Assembly: GCA_963771735.1 (NCBI GenBank)
Contig: CAVYUN010000002.1
Location: 620,001-684,000, forward strand
DNA: 64,000 bases
Reading direction: 5' to 3'
Source of the DNA: 66-474 sp963771735
Lineage (GTDB): Bacteria; Pseudomonadota; Gammaproteobacteria; Xanthomonadales; Rhodanobacteraceae
Shown here: in pieces, positions 1 through 9,526 of the stretch
Layout of the letters: every line of letters starts with the position of its first letter
How positions within the stretch are numbered: position 1 is the first letter of the stretch
Made by a program: the position numbers and the translations under genes
Notes under the pieces: generated by a model
What the model saw: the letters and a program-made list of their open reading frames with translations, nothing else
Databases searched by the model: none
What the model was told of the DNA's origin: nothing

Positions 1-2
1 CA

Positions 3-830
3 GGTGCCAGCGAATCGTTGCCGACAATCCAGGCTGCCAGAGACGCAGACAACGGCTGGTCGCCGCTCGTGCCGATACAACCACTCGGCAAGAAACCGCC
101 GTTGTTCCTGCTGCACGCCATCGGCGGCAATGTATTGAACTACGTGCCGCTGGCGCGTGCACTCGGAGACAACCAACCGGTGTACGGCATCCAGGCAGTC
201 GGACTGGATGGCATGACGCCTCCACTGGGTTCGCTGCCGGCGATGGCCGAGCGGTACATCGCAGAAATCCGACGAGTACAGCCGCACGGCCCCTATTTCC
301 TCGCCGGTGGCTCCATGGGCGGAATGATCGCCTATGAAATGGCCCTGCAATTGCGTGCACGGGGCGAAACCATCGGCCTGCTTGCAATGATGGATACCTA
401 CGGTCCGGAATATCGGCGCACCGACGCCGAGCTGCACACCGCCACATCGCTGCGCATTGCCGCCGGGCTTGTGGGGCGGATGCGTCGCATGCTCGATGCC
501 GCAAGGATCCGCCGCGCGCACGCCACCGGCAGGCCACTGCCATGCAACTTGCGTTACCGTGAACTCGAACGCGCCCATTATCGAGCCTTGGTGGCTTACC
601 ATCCCCGCACTTACGATGGTCGGGCCGTGCTCTTCCGCGCTTCCACTCAACCGCGCAGTACGCGCCCGACAGGCACGCTTGGTTGGTCACGCTACATGCC
701 GCGGGGCATCGAAGTCATCGACTTGAGCGCCACCCACGACAACCTGATTGAGCAGCCCGAGCTCGCCGCTCGCCTCGGCTCGGTACTTGAACGCGCGCAA
801 ATCGCGTCTCGCGGACAGCCACACGAGTAA
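3..830 (+). CDS. Thioesterase domain, C-terminal end of a protein cut by the window edge
   Basis: Alpha/beta-hydrolase thioesterase of the type that ends NRPS/PKS-like proteins and releases the product from a carrier domain. The core opens with PLFLLHAIGG, the nucleophile elbow is GGSMGG with the serine about 99 codons after the TTG at 18, an Asp follows the next strand (MMDTYG) and a late His lies in ATHDN, so the triad looks complete. The reading frame is open upstream of the first possible start, so I read this as the C-terminus of a larger protein rather than a free-standing type II thioesterase. It ends in TAA, and the next gene lies on the other strand. A separate TTG-initiated thioesterase is the alternative. 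Confidence 0.75.
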   Translation, partial: GASESLPTIQAARDADNGWSPLVPIQPLGKKPPLFLLHAIGGNVLNYVPLARALGDNQPVYGIQAVGLDGMTPPLGSLPAMAERYIAEIRRVQPHGPYFLAGGSMGGMIAYEMALQLRARGETIGLLAMMDTYGPEYRRTDAELHTATSLRIAAGLVGRMRRMLDAARIRRAHATGRPLPCNLRYRELERAHYRALVAYHPRTYDGRAVLFRASTQPRSTRPTGTLGWSRYMPRGIEVIDLSATHDNLIEQPELAARLGSVLERAQIASRGQPHE

Positions 831-862
831 CAATCAAGCCCCTCTACTGGCGTGCACGGCGG

Positions 863-1690
863 TCATCGAATCGAGGCCGTTTTTGCAGGCACGCGGTGTT
901 CCCCTGTGCCCTGCGCGGCAGATCGTGATCCTTCCACTTGCCGGCGGTGCTTCCACTCCAGCGCCGAATAGACGAGGCCGCCGATCAATTCGTGGGTCGC
1001 CTCGTCGGCCTTGTCCAGTGACGAGCTTTGCGGCAAGAAATAGCCGAGCTGCAAGCTGGGTGCCTCGTACAATGAATCACTGGGCCATGCACACGGCTTG
1101 AAGCCCCATGCGCGGAACGCACCCAGCGCGCGCGGCAGATGCAACGCGGAACTCACCAGCCAGATCCGTTTTGGCAACGCGGGCACGAGTGCCGCAACAT
1201 TGCGGGCGTTCTCCCATGTGGTATGCGATCGCGTCTCCTTGCTTATCGAGGCTGCCGGAACCCCCATCCGCTCCGCGAGACTCGTGAGGACCGCCGCTTC
1301 CGGTATGTGCCATCCTCCGCCGGAAATCACCAACCACGCCCCCGGCGTATGACGCCACAACCTGATCGCGGCCAGCAGGCGCCGGATGCTGCTCACGTTG
1401 AGCGCGGCATAGTCGTCGATCGATCGTGGTGCACGTGCAGTGCCACCTGACAGCATTACGATCGTGGTTGGCACGGGCGCTTGGCATGCCGTGACTGGCG
1501 GCACGCGTGATTCGATCATGTTGACCAACGCATTGGCTCCAAGCGGCGACATCATGATCAGGGCCAGTGCTTCCAACACAATGCCGGTAACGCGCGCCAT
1601 GCGCGGCAGACGCCGCCATGTCAAAACCAGCAATATTCCGATCAGCAGCAACCAAGTCAGTGGCGACAGCAGAAAGTTGTCCCATTTCAT
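863..1690 (-). CDS. YdcF/ElyC family (DUF218) membrane protein
   Basis: 275 aa. Two hydrophobic segments occupy about residues 8-55 and are followed by a DUF218 domain. Family signatures visible are a beta strand with VMLSGG near 79, the LVISGG strand near 120, the acidic/polar stretch KETRSHTTWENARN and the VSSALHLPRA helix start. Relatives (YdcF, SanA, ElyC) are inner-membrane proteins linked to envelope polysaccharide or peptidoglycan homeostasis; the exact reaction is not established. It starts 31 bp after the stop of the flippase gene on the same strand, so the two are probably co-transcribed, which fits a role in polysaccharide assembly. The C-terminal 25 residues are low complexity and not diagnostic. 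Confidence 0.8.
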   Translation of the reverse strand: MKWDNFLLSPLTWLLLIGILLVLTWRRLPRMARVTGIVLEALALIMMSPLGANALVNMIESRVPPVTACQAPVPTTIVMLSGGTARAPRSIDDYAALNVSSIRRLLAAIRLWRHTPGAWLVISGGGWHIPEAAVLTSLAERMGVPAASISKETRSHTTWENARNVAALVPALPKRIWLVSSALHLPRALGAFRAWGFKPCAWPSDSLYEAPSLQLGYFLPQSSSLDKADEATHELIGGLVYSALEWKHRRQVEGSRSAAQGTGEHRVPAKTASIR

Positions 1691-1721
1691 CGGCAGGCAC
1701 CCGTCTCGTCGCGTGACCGCA

Positions 1722-3203
1722 TCACAATTCTCCGGCTCTACGCTTCATCCAGTAGCCATGCAGCGTCTCGCGCAAGTTGCGATCAAGCGCCAAGGCCGGC
1801 AGCACGAACAGCACCGCCATCAAGCCCGCCATCGCAAGCAGGCGCAAGAGATTTCCGGTCACGTATGCACTGGCAAGATGTGCAACCGACCACACGAGAA
1901 TACCAAGACCGGTGGCGATCAGGAGTGCATGGCGACTCGGGAGTGCCCTGAGTGCCCGAGGACAAAACACGAACTGGAGACAGTTCAGGCCTATCAGACT
2001 GATTGCTGTCGCATACACGGCGGCCATGTACCCGTACTTCGGAATCCAGAACCAGTTGAGCACGATATTCGTGATCGCCGCGACGATTGTCAGCATGAAC
2101 AATGTCCCGGAACGCTTGTGCAGGACCAAACCTGACGAACACAAGCCCAACAGACCGCTCAAGACGTACGTCGCCGCCACCCATACGAACACGGGCACGG
2201 ATTGGCTCTTGTCCTTGCCTGCAAGCAGGAGCAGCAGATTCTGTCCTACGGTCAGCGTGCCTACGAGCAGTGCGCTGACGACATAGACCAGTACATCCAG
2301 CACACGACGCTTGGTGCGTACGACGGCGCGCGAACCCTCCGTTTCATAGAGGCGGATGCTGACCTGATTGTAGGCAATGCCAAGCGCAGCATGCAGCATG
2401 ACATTGATCTTGAGCGCCAGTCCGTAGCCGATTGTATAGATGCCCACCGGAACGAAGTCTTGAAGCTGTTCTTTCAGCATCAAACGATCGACAAAGCCGA
2501 GCACGACATAGGCAAGCTCGTTCGCGCCCATCGGCACTCCGTAGCGCACCCCTTCCAACCAGCGCTTCACATCACGGTCGCGCCACTGCATGGGCAGATT
2601 GCGAAACAACCAGACCAATCCCACCGCGGCCACGGCGGTAGCCGCGACGATTCGCGCCACATAGACCCCCGTCGCGGTCCTTGATAGGAAATAGACGATG
2701 CCGAGGATCGCAGCGAGCTCGATCCATTTTTGAACAACGTCAAAACGGACGCTGAGATCGGATCGCTCCTCGGCCGTCAATACACTGGTGACATAACTGA
2801 TGCAGACCGTAGGTACGAGCAGTACCAGCATGACCCAAGCCTCGACCGGCTCACTGATGGAATTCGTCAGCGTGGCCGCGGCGAGAATCAGCGCCGCCAT
2901 CAGCCACACGCTTCCGCTGACAGCCATCGAAAAAAGCACGAAGGTGCTTCCGTATTCGCGTAACGCGCTCTCGCCGGTAGCGTGCGGATAGAAACGCACC
3001 GCAGAATGCTGTGATCCCAGCTTGATGATAGCCGTCAGGAACAGCATCCAGGCGTCGAAATATCCAAGCACGCCGTACTCGGCGTAGCTCAACAACCGGG
3101 TAAGGATCGGGTATGAAACAAAACCGGCGAGCAGGATCAGAACATTACCGACCGCGTAGCGCAGATAATGCGTCGCGATACTTGGCCGCGCGGTTCTTGG
3201 CAT
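1722..3203 (-). CDS. Polysaccharide/oligosaccharide flippase (Wzx-like)
   Basis: 493 aa, highly hydrophobic along the whole length, with a pattern of about 12-14 membrane helices and short polar loops typical of the MATE-like PST flippases that move undecaprenyl-linked repeat units across the inner membrane. The N-terminus (residues 10-40) has the family-like run from HYLRYAVGNVLILLAG to PILTRLL. Start ATG at 3203. It is preceded on the same strand by the beta-helix gene, with a strong hairpin between them, so it probably has its own promoter, and it is followed closely by the YdcF-like gene. A second, divergent flippase lies at 55.6-57.0 kb, so the window carries two export systems. Confidence 0.85.
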   Translation of the reverse strand: MPRTARPSIATHYLRYAVGNVLILLAGFVSYPILTRLLSYAEYGVLGYFDAWMLFLTAIIKLGSQHSAVRFYPHATGESALREYGSTFVLFSMAVSGSVWLMAALILAAATLTNSISEPVEAWVMLVLLVPTVCISYVTSVLTAEERSDLSVRFDVVQKWIELAAILGIVYFLSRTATGVYVARIVAATAVAAVGLVWLFRNLPMQWRDRDVKRWLEGVRYGVPMGANELAYVVLGFVDRLMLKEQLQDFVPVGIYTIGYGLALKINVMLHAALGIAYNQVSIRLYETEGSRAVVRTKRRVLDVLVYVVSALLVGTLTVGQNLLLLLAGKDKSQSVPVFVWVAATYVLSGLLGLCSSGLVLHKRSGTLFMLTIVAAITNIVLNWFWIPKYGYMAAVYATAISLIGLNCLQFVFCPRALRALPSRHALLIATGLGILVWSVAHLASAYVTGNLLRLLAMAGLMAVLFVLPALALDRNLRETLHGYWMKRRAGEL

Positions 3204-3301
3204 AAAAATGGGATTCCCGACATGAACAACCGGAACCGACGGTATCCGGCAACCCCAATTGTATAGATCGCAGCTTTATCAAGCGACGAGGAGCCAAAAC
3301 G

Positions 3302-3326
3302 CAGATGGCCCCAAAGGGGCCATCTG
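3302..3326 (-). terminator. Rho-independent terminator after the beta-helix gene
   Basis: A perfect 11-bp inverted repeat (CAGATGGCCCC / GGGGCCATCTG) with a 3-nt loop. Read on the minus strand it is followed by CGTTTTGG, giving a short T run. It sits between the stop of the 3357-5465 gene and the start of the flippase gene, and so should end the beta-helix transcript. The opposite strand has no clear T tract. Confidence 0.75.
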
Positions 3327-3356
3327 TCCGAACCACATACTGGCATCAGCCAAGCA

Positions 3357-5465
3357 TCAGGGCCACGACAGGTCCTTGTACTTGTGGTACATCTCTGCAA
3401 GCCAGCTATAGATGATCAGACCATAAGACCGGTACGTTTGCACCGCCGCTGTCGTCGACGATACAGGCTCAGCTTTCGCGGCACTCGTTAGCATCGGTCG
3501 ATCGGCTGCTGCTGTCACTGGAGAGTTGAGGACGCGACTGACTCGCGAGGAGCGCGATACACCGAAACGCATCCAGGCCGGCCCAAAATAACGATCGCCG
3601 TCCGCCACATCCCGCAGGCGGCCTCGCAATGAAGAACCTGAATACGCATCGCCCGATCCGGCACCCGCGTTGCTGCTCGGTGAGGTCACCGGGACAGGCG
3701 CGTCGCCCGATGCCTGCGTTCCTCCATTGCTTGGCGGAAGAGGACTGTCGCCGCCACCGGAGCCCAGAAATGGCACCCCCCGATTGGCGACCGCACCGAT
3801 ATCGATGGGACTACTAGCCGGGCGGGGATTGCCAAAGTAGTCCCACGCGACGTTGTAGGCGCTGCGGTTGCCATTGCCGATGGCCGGGCTGCTCGGGAGC
3901 AGATTGGCATCGAAACCACTCAGCGTTTCATTGCTCAGTTGCGGATCCTTGCAAATGCTACTCGATGGGCAGAAATTGCTACGCACGTTCCAGATGACAT
4001 TGGTGGAATAGTTCGTCACGCCGGCGTAACTGCCGTCGCTGAACCACGCCAGCGCAGTCGGCGCTCCGCCGTCGCGCGGAATGACGCTGACCTGGCCCAG
4101 GAAAATGTTGTTCGCGAATGTGGTGACATTGCTACTGACGGGGGTATAGCCGGAGTCACTGCCGCCCCCGACGAACAAGGTATCCCCATCCCCGGTGATC
4201 GTGTTGTAGGCCAGCGTGACCGTTTGATTGGCTGCGTTGAACTCCATCACGACCGCAGTCCCATCGGCACGGCACATCGTGCCCGACACGCCACTGGAGC
4301 CGTCGCCGCCCACCGGATAGCCGGCCCAGTTGTTGCAGTAGCCATTCACGATGCTGTTGGTCAAGGTGGCAGGACCAGTGGTCTTGATGCCGTTGCCGGC
4401 GTTTTCCCAGGCGTACAGACGATCCATCGTCACGCTGCCGGTCCCGTTGGCATACAGCATGTCGAGGCCATCCTGGGTATTGGCGATGAAACTGTCATTG
4501 ATGAATACCCAATTGCCTCCCGTCCAAGCTTCGGAGAAGCCATCGCCGTAGCCTCCTTCGTTCTGGCCCCAACACCCGACGATCGTCGTGCTCGGGTAAG
4601 CCTCGGCACAACCGTTCCACGCCACCGTCGAATTCTGCACCGTGATGGTGCCGGAGTCGGTCGAGTTGTGGTTGTTGCCGCCCAAGTCGCCCGACCATCC
4701 GCCCCATCCATTTGCGCGCAGGGTCACGCCGTCCAGCAAGGTATTGCCGGACAGCCGGCCGGAATTGATGCCGTAATCCGCGAACCCGTGGATGTTGAGG
4801 TTCTGCAGTGTCAGGTTGACGTCGTCGGCCGCGTAGATGCCGTTCGCTGCCCAGCTGCCGTATGGATAAGAGCTGCGATTGCACGCCGTCACCCCGCCGG
4901 TGTTGCTGGTCGGCTTGTACGACTCGATGCACATGCTGTGATCGGTCAGTTGCAGACACTTGACCGTGATGTCGTGCTGACTCTCGATGTCGAAGATGCT
5001 GGACAGCCGTTGCGTTCCCCACAACTCGGGCGGCGCGCTGCAGCTGGCACCCATGACAACGGTGGGGTGGCTGGCGTCGACTCCGGAAGGGATCGAGGCA
5101 ATCACGCAACCCCAGGTTGCCGGCTGGTAGCACATGTTGTTGCTGGAGTTGGGCGCGCCGTAGCCGATCATGTAGCTACCCGAATCGATGACCAGCGTGT
5201 CGCCGGGTCGCATGACCGTCGTGGGCGTGAAGTTGCTGGTGCGCTGGCCCGGCTGCAGTGCCCAGAACGGATGGTTGAACGCACATGCCTTCCCGTTTCC
5301 ACTGCCGGGATACGCGGCATCGGTGGTGCCGGTGCACTGTGTGCTGGTACCACCGTCGGTGCGAACGTACCAAGTTGTCGCTTGGGCGGGCAATGAACTC
5401 AGAAGCAAGCCCGAAAAAGCAGCAAGGACCAGAAGAAATCGGATAAAACTTGAAGATGGATTCAT
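3357..5465 (-). CDS. Secreted right-handed beta-helix protein (longer paralogue)
   Basis: 702 aa from the ATG at 5465. The open frame continues upstream, but only this start gives a clean Sec signal peptide (MNPSSSFIRF, hydrophobic LLVLAAFSGLLLSSLP, AQA-T cleavage). The mature protein begins TTWYVRTDGGT and then shows the Asn/Gly/Ser-rich strand-turn pattern of parallel beta-helices of the pectate lyase/DUF1565 kind, with many Cys. Roughly 470 residues after the signal peptide align well with the neighbouring paralogue at 5749-7392. Past that this copy has an extra C-terminal region of about 150 residues, rich in Ser/Gly/Pro and ending in an aromatic, amphipathic tail. Likely a secreted or surface glycan-binding, lyase or epimerase-type protein; no catalytic residues can be assigned by eye. 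Confidence 0.8.
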   Translation of the reverse strand: MNPSSSFIRFLLVLAAFSGLLLSSLPAQATTWYVRTDGGTSTQCTGTTDAAYPGSGNGKACAFNHPFWALQPGQRTSNFTPTTVMRPGDTLVIDSGSYMIGYGAPNSSNNMCYQPATWGCVIASIPSGVDASHPTVVMGASCSAPPELWGTQRLSSIFDIESQHDITVKCLQLTDHSMCIESYKPTSNTGGVTACNRSSYPYGSWAANGIYAADDVNLTLQNLNIHGFADYGINSGRLSGNTLLDGVTLRANGWGGWSGDLGGNNHNSTDSGTITVQNSTVAWNGCAEAYPSTTIVGCWGQNEGGYGDGFSEAWTGGNWVFINDSFIANTQDGLDMLYANGTGSVTMDRLYAWENAGNGIKTTGPATLTNSIVNGYCNNWAGYPVGGDGSSGVSGTMCRADGTAVVMEFNAANQTVTLAYNTITGDGDTLFVGGGSDSGYTPVSSNVTTFANNIFLGQVSVIPRDGGAPTALAWFSDGSYAGVTNYSTNVIWNVRSNFCPSSSICKDPQLSNETLSGFDANLLPSSPAIGNGNRSAYNVAWDYFGNPRPASSPIDIGAVANRGVPFLGSGGGDSPLPPSNGGTQASGDAPVPVTSPSSNAGAGSGDAYSGSSLRGRLRDVADGDRYFGPAWMRFGVSRSSRVSRVLNSPVTAAADRPMLTSAAKAEPVSSTTAAVQTYRSYGLIIYSWLAEMYHKYKDLSWP

Positions 5466-5748
5466 GACATTCCGGGATTGATGGCGGCGCCGATTGCTGG
5501 CAAACGACAAATTGTTGAAACTGCCATCAAATCCTTGCCTCGGGCAGGAGTTGGACGGACAGTGTCGCTTCCAGCATGCGGACAGTCTGCCGGGCCCGTC
5601 ACAATTTGTGAATAATTGCAAACACTTGCGCTGCACTCTTGTTATCAGGCGTTCAGGTTGATAGCAGGCGCGCAACTTTCCGCGCGGAATCCGTTATCCG
5701 CGTCACATTCATGCACCGGGTTTATGCGAGCTACGCAGCCGCGTCTGA

Positions 5749-7392
5749 CTATTGGACGCCGCCGATATTCCGGCCAGCCGCAGCGTGCAATGCCGGACTC
5801 CCGGGCAAAGGCGTGGGATCGAACGCAGCCAAGCCTTCGTGCTTCAGGCGCGGGTCCTTGCAGATATTCTTGCTGGGACAGAAAGAAGTTCTGACGCCCC
5901 AGACGATGTTGTTGCGGTATCGAACCGTCCCGGCGTACGTACCATCCCCGAACCACGCCAACGCCGTTGGGCGCCCCTCATTGCGAGGAATCACACTGGG
6001 TTGGCCCAGGAGCACGTTGCTTTCGAAATCTGTCACATTCGAAGCGTCCGGCGTATAACCCGCATCGCCGCCACCGCCCACGAACAGCGTGTCACCATTG
6101 CCGGTGATGGTGTTGCCAACCAGCGAAATCGTCTGGCCGGCACCGTTGAATTCCATCACGACCGCGGTGCCGTCGGCACGGCACATCGAGCCCGAAACGC
6201 CACCTCGGCCGTTGCCGGCAATCGGAAAGCCCGCCCAGTTGTTGCAATAACCGTTGACGATGCTGTCGCGCAACGTGGCGGACCCGGATGTCTTGATGCC
6301 GTTGCCGGCGTTCTGCCAGGCAACCACCTGATCGATGGTGACGTTCCCTTTGCCGTTTGCGTACAGCATGTCCAAGCCATCCTGGGTGTTGTGCTTGAAC
6401 TCGGAGTGATCGAATATCCAGTCGCCGCCGGTCCAGGCTTCCGCGAAACCGTCACCGTAGCCGCCTTCGTTCTGCCCCCAGCAGCCAACGACGGTCGCCG
6501 CGGGATACGCTTCGCTGCAACCGTTCCACAGCACCTCAAGGCCTGTGAAAGTCAGCTTCCCACTGTCGGAGCTATTGTGATTGTTGCCACCAAGATCCCC
6601 GGACCACCCACCCCAGCCATTCGCACGTAGGGTCACGTGCCTGACCGTAGTAACTCCGGAAAGGCGTCCCGCCTGAATGCCGTAATCTGCAAATCCGTGG
6701 ATGTCCAGGTTTTCCAGTGTCAGGTTCCGCACATCCGCCGCATGGATCCCGTTGGCCGCCCATTCTCCGTACGGGAACTTGTCGCGATCGCAGGCGACCA
6801 CGCCGCCCGTGTTCGTCGTCGGCTTGTAGAACTCGATGCAGGCGGAGTGATCGGTCAGATCCAGGCATTTGATGACGACGTCATGCACGTTTCGGATATC
6901 GAAAATGCTGGACACGCGCTGCGTGCCCCACAGCAAAGGCGGTTTCGCGCAATCGCCGGATATCGTCGTGGGATGCGCCGCGTCGATGCCACTCGGAATG
7001 CCCGCCATGGTGCAACCCCACGTAGCCGGCTTGTAACACATGGGCGTCTTGCTGTCCGGCGCGCCGTAACCGATCATGTAGCTGCCCGCATCGATCACCA
7101 GCGTGTCACCGGACTTCAAAACCGTTTCCGGCGCGTAATTGCTGGCCTTGGCACCTGGCCTCAGCGCATAAAACGGATGACCGAATGCGCAAGCTTGCTG
7201 GTTACCACTACCCGGATAGGCAGCATTTGTTGTACCCATGCACTGCTGTGCAGTACCGCCATCCGTGCGTACGTAATACGTCGCCGCAAAACCAGACCGG
7301 GCAAAAAAAAAGGTCAGGCCAGCGACTGCAGCTATACCAAAGACAAAACGGGTTCGTTGATTAACCCACCAGATAGGGGATTTGTGATTCAT
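5749..7392 (-). CDS. Secreted right-handed beta-helix protein (shorter paralogue)
   Basis: 547 aa with an N-terminal signal peptide (basic start, FVFGIAAVAGLTFFFA, then GFAA-T). The mature N-terminus TYYVRTDGGTAQQCMGTT matches that of the adjacent gene, and the match continues through blocks such as SYMIGYGAP, CYKPATWGC, LWGTQRVSSIFDI, NGWGGWSGDLGGNNHNS, VVGCWGQNEGGYGDGF and NTQDGLDMLYANG. The two genes are therefore a tandem duplication. This copy stops where the beta-helix ends and lacks the C-terminal extension of the other. Function is unknown beyond a secreted beta-helix fold; the setting in a polysaccharide locus suggests action on the exported glycan. There are 283 bp before the next gene, enough for a separate promoter. 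Confidence 0.8.
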   Translation of the reverse strand: MNHKSPIWWVNQRTRFVFGIAAVAGLTFFFARSGFAATYYVRTDGGTAQQCMGTTNAAYPGSGNQQACAFGHPFYALRPGAKASNYAPETVLKSGDTLVIDAGSYMIGYGAPDSKTPMCYKPATWGCTMAGIPSGIDAAHPTTISGDCAKPPLLWGTQRVSSIFDIRNVHDVVIKCLDLTDHSACIEFYKPTTNTGGVVACDRDKFPYGEWAANGIHAADVRNLTLENLDIHGFADYGIQAGRLSGVTTVRHVTLRANGWGGWSGDLGGNNHNSSDSGKLTFTGLEVLWNGCSEAYPAATVVGCWGQNEGGYGDGFAEAWTGGDWIFDHSEFKHNTQDGLDMLYANGKGNVTIDQVVAWQNAGNGIKTSGSATLRDSIVNGYCNNWAGFPIAGNGRGGVSGSMCRADGTAVVMEFNGAGQTISLVGNTITGNGDTLFVGGGGDAGYTPDASNVTDFESNVLLGQPSVIPRNEGRPTALAWFGDGTYAGTVRYRNNIVWGVRTSFCPSKNICKDPRLKHEGLAAFDPTPLPGSPALHAAAGRNIGGVQ

Positions 7393-7437
7393 GCTTTACC
7401 GTACCGTGTCGCCTTTAATACCCGAGGGTCGCTCGAA

Positions 7438-8091
7438 TCATTTGTATGCAGCACAGACAAGACTTGCGCCACGCGTTCCGACTTCGACATCGACAAAGCC
7501 TGCTTTCAGCATTGCTCTATGCATGCCAGATGCGCTTTGAAATGATTCACGATGCCCGCTCAAAGGCCAAGGAATCAATCGTCCACACAAATTGAATATT
7601 ATGCCGTTCAAAATCACGTAACTACAATAAATAACATCTTTGATATGTAGCGATACGACCGAGCGTTTCCATCTTGTCCAAGTTTTCTCGAAAGAATGCA
7701 GCGTTAACCAAACTCTTCCGCCTTTCTTCAGCACTCGCCTAATTTCCGCTATCGCACGTGGAATATTGGTGTACGGGAGACTTACCCTGGATATCACTAG
7801 ATTGAATACATCGTCTGCAAATGGAAGGTCATCGGCCCCGGCATTAACAAATGTAATATATGAAAAATTTTCATTTCCCCATTTCTGGCTTTGAATATCT
7901 ATATCCAAGCCTACTAAGAACTTTCCGTGAATATTCTTGGCCGCCACAAATGTCTGTCCTACCCCACAACCAATGTCAAGGATTGCTTGGTCCGTGTTTA
8001 AAAAACTAGGCATCGCATAACCTGATGACTCAGGGTGCATGGCAATCTGCAGTTCACTAAGATGATAGTCAATTTTTGAATTCGTCGTCAT
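7438..8091 (-). CDS. Class I SAM-dependent methyltransferase, AT-rich
   Basis: 217 aa from the ATG at 8091, chosen over 8106 because GGAG lies 9 nt upstream of it. Motif I is ILDIGCGVGQT, followed by the acidic end of strand 2 (GLDIDI), the motif with NAGADDLPFADDVFNLVI and a post-motif RRVLKKGGRVWLTLHS, a standard Methyltransf_11 layout. The substrate is unknown; in this locus a sugar or secreted metabolite is plausible. Codon use and base composition are clearly AT-richer (many AAT, ATA, TTT codons) than on either side, and the 190 bp upstream are AT-rich too. This points to recent transfer of this one gene into the cluster. Confidence 0.8.
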   Translation of the reverse strand: MTTNSKIDYHLSELQIAMHPESSGYAMPSFLNTDQAILDIGCGVGQTFVAAKNIHGKFLVGLDIDIQSQKWGNENFSYITFVNAGADDLPFADDVFNLVISRVSLPYTNIPRAIAEIRRVLKKGGRVWLTLHSFEKTWTRWKRSVVSLHIKDVIYCSYVILNGIIFNLCGRLIPWPLSGHRESFQSASGMHRAMLKAGFVDVEVGTRGASLVCAAYK

Positions 8092-8281
8092 ACGTTGAAA
8101 CTCCATTTCGAATATATGCGTAACGATCTAGATCAATAATTTCATTAAGGAAAACTGGTCAATGAATTGTTTGCACTTTGGCGAGTTAATCGCAAAGAGG
8201 CAACTTGTGGCTTTCGTTAGCAGTGACCTTGTCTAACTATGAGCAAAATTAACAATATCAGACAACCCGTAGTGTCTGCTC

Positions 8282-9262
8282 TTACAGTCGCCGTTCCCAC
8301 GCCAGCGCCGTCCGGGCAATGAAATCCAGATCATCGTGGCGCGGCGTCCAGCCCAATGTAGCGCGAATCCTGTCCGCCGCGGCGATCAGCGACGGCGGGT
8401 CGCCGGCCCGGCGCGGCTCTTCGATGAACGGCACCGGCGATCCATGCGCGCGTCCGACCGCAGCCAGCACTTCGCGCACCGAATAACCGTGTCCGTAGCC
8501 ACAATTAAGCGTGGCCGAGGCACCGCCCTCGCGCAGATAGCGCAACGCATCCAGGTGTGCGCGCGCCAGATCGTCCACATGGATGTAGTCGCGCACGCCA
8601 GTGCCGTCGGGTGTGTCGTAATCGGTGCCGAAGATCGCGAGACGCGGGCGTTTGCCCAGCGCGGCCTCGCAGGCGACCTTGACCAGCAGCGTGGCATTTT
8701 TCGTCGATTGCCCGATGCGTCCTTCGGGATCGCAGCCAGCGACATTGAAATAACGCAGCGCGACATAACGCGGACCGCCCGCGGCGGCCAGATCACGCAG
8801 CATCCATTCACTCATCAACTTGGAACTGCCGTACGGATTGATCGGCGCGGTAGGCGTGTCTTCACGGGCCCTTCCACCTGCAGGAATCCCGTACACGGCG
8901 GCCGTGGACGAGAACACGATCTGTTGCACGCCTGCATCCCGGCAACATTCGAGCAGACTACGCGTGGCGCAGGTGTTGTTGCCGTAATAGCGCAACGGGT
9001 CGGCCACCGATTCCGGCACGATGGTGCGGGCGGCAAAGTGCATCACGGTATCGACGTCATGTTCGCGGAGTACTGCTGAAACCAGTTCCCGATCGCCCAC
9101 ATTGCCGACGATCAACTCGGCGCCAATCACGGCCTCGCGGAATCCGGTGCTCAGGTCATCCAGCACCACCACGTGTTCGCCGGACTCGATCAGCTGCAGC
9201 ACCACGTGGCTGCCGATGTAGCCGGCGCCGCCGGTGACCAGAATGGTGCGCGATTGCGGCAT
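8282..9262 (-). CDS. galE: UDP-glucose 4-epimerase
   Basis: 326 aa from the ATG at 9262; the longer open frame upstream carries no epimerase features. It interconverts UDP-glucose and UDP-galactose in the cytoplasm with bound NAD, supplying galactose for surface glycans. The Rossmann motif is TGGAGYIGSHV near the N-terminus. The active-site YGSSK (Y-x-x-x-K) follows PINP, a Ser/Thr lies in SSTAAVYG, and FNVAG, RDYIHVDDLA and NCGYGHGYSVREV are family landmarks. The length is slightly below the usual 335-345. The gene is flanked by intergenic stretches and is probably monocistronic. Confidence 0.93.
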   Translation of the reverse strand: MPQSRTILVTGGAGYIGSHVVLQLIESGEHVVVLDDLSTGFREAVIGAELIVGNVGDRELVSAVLREHDVDTVMHFAARTIVPESVADPLRYYGNNTCATRSLLECCRDAGVQQIVFSSTAAVYGIPAGGRAREDTPTAPINPYGSSKLMSEWMLRDLAAAGGPRYVALRYFNVAGCDPEGRIGQSTKNATLLVKVACEAALGKRPRLAIFGTDYDTPDGTGVRDYIHVDDLARAHLDALRYLREGGASATLNCGYGHGYSVREVLAAVGRAHGSPVPFIEEPRRAGDPPSLIAAADRIRATLGWTPRHDDLDFIARTALAWERRL

Positions 9263-9526
9263 GTTTGTCCTCCGGAAAACTGTTGATCGGCCTTGCGATG
9301 CTGCTCGCGGCAGCATACCGGCAATTTGCCTGGCACCGGGCGATCGACCAGCCGCCACACCCGCGATACGACTTTTCCGACTCCCACGCCGGGTACCGTC
9401 CCGACGCTTTCGGTGTGTATCGGCCGGAAAATGACGGGGCCGGCAGGATGTCGCTACAGCACCTGCGCGATCGAGACGGCGCCAATACCGTCGAACCAAG
9501 GAGGCCTGACAGGCGCGCCAGTCATT

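Noticed and set aside
3939..5396. 485-codon open frame on the plus strand
   Set aside because: Mirror frame of the beta-helix gene; similar antisense frames exist over its paralogue, as expected of shared codon composition.
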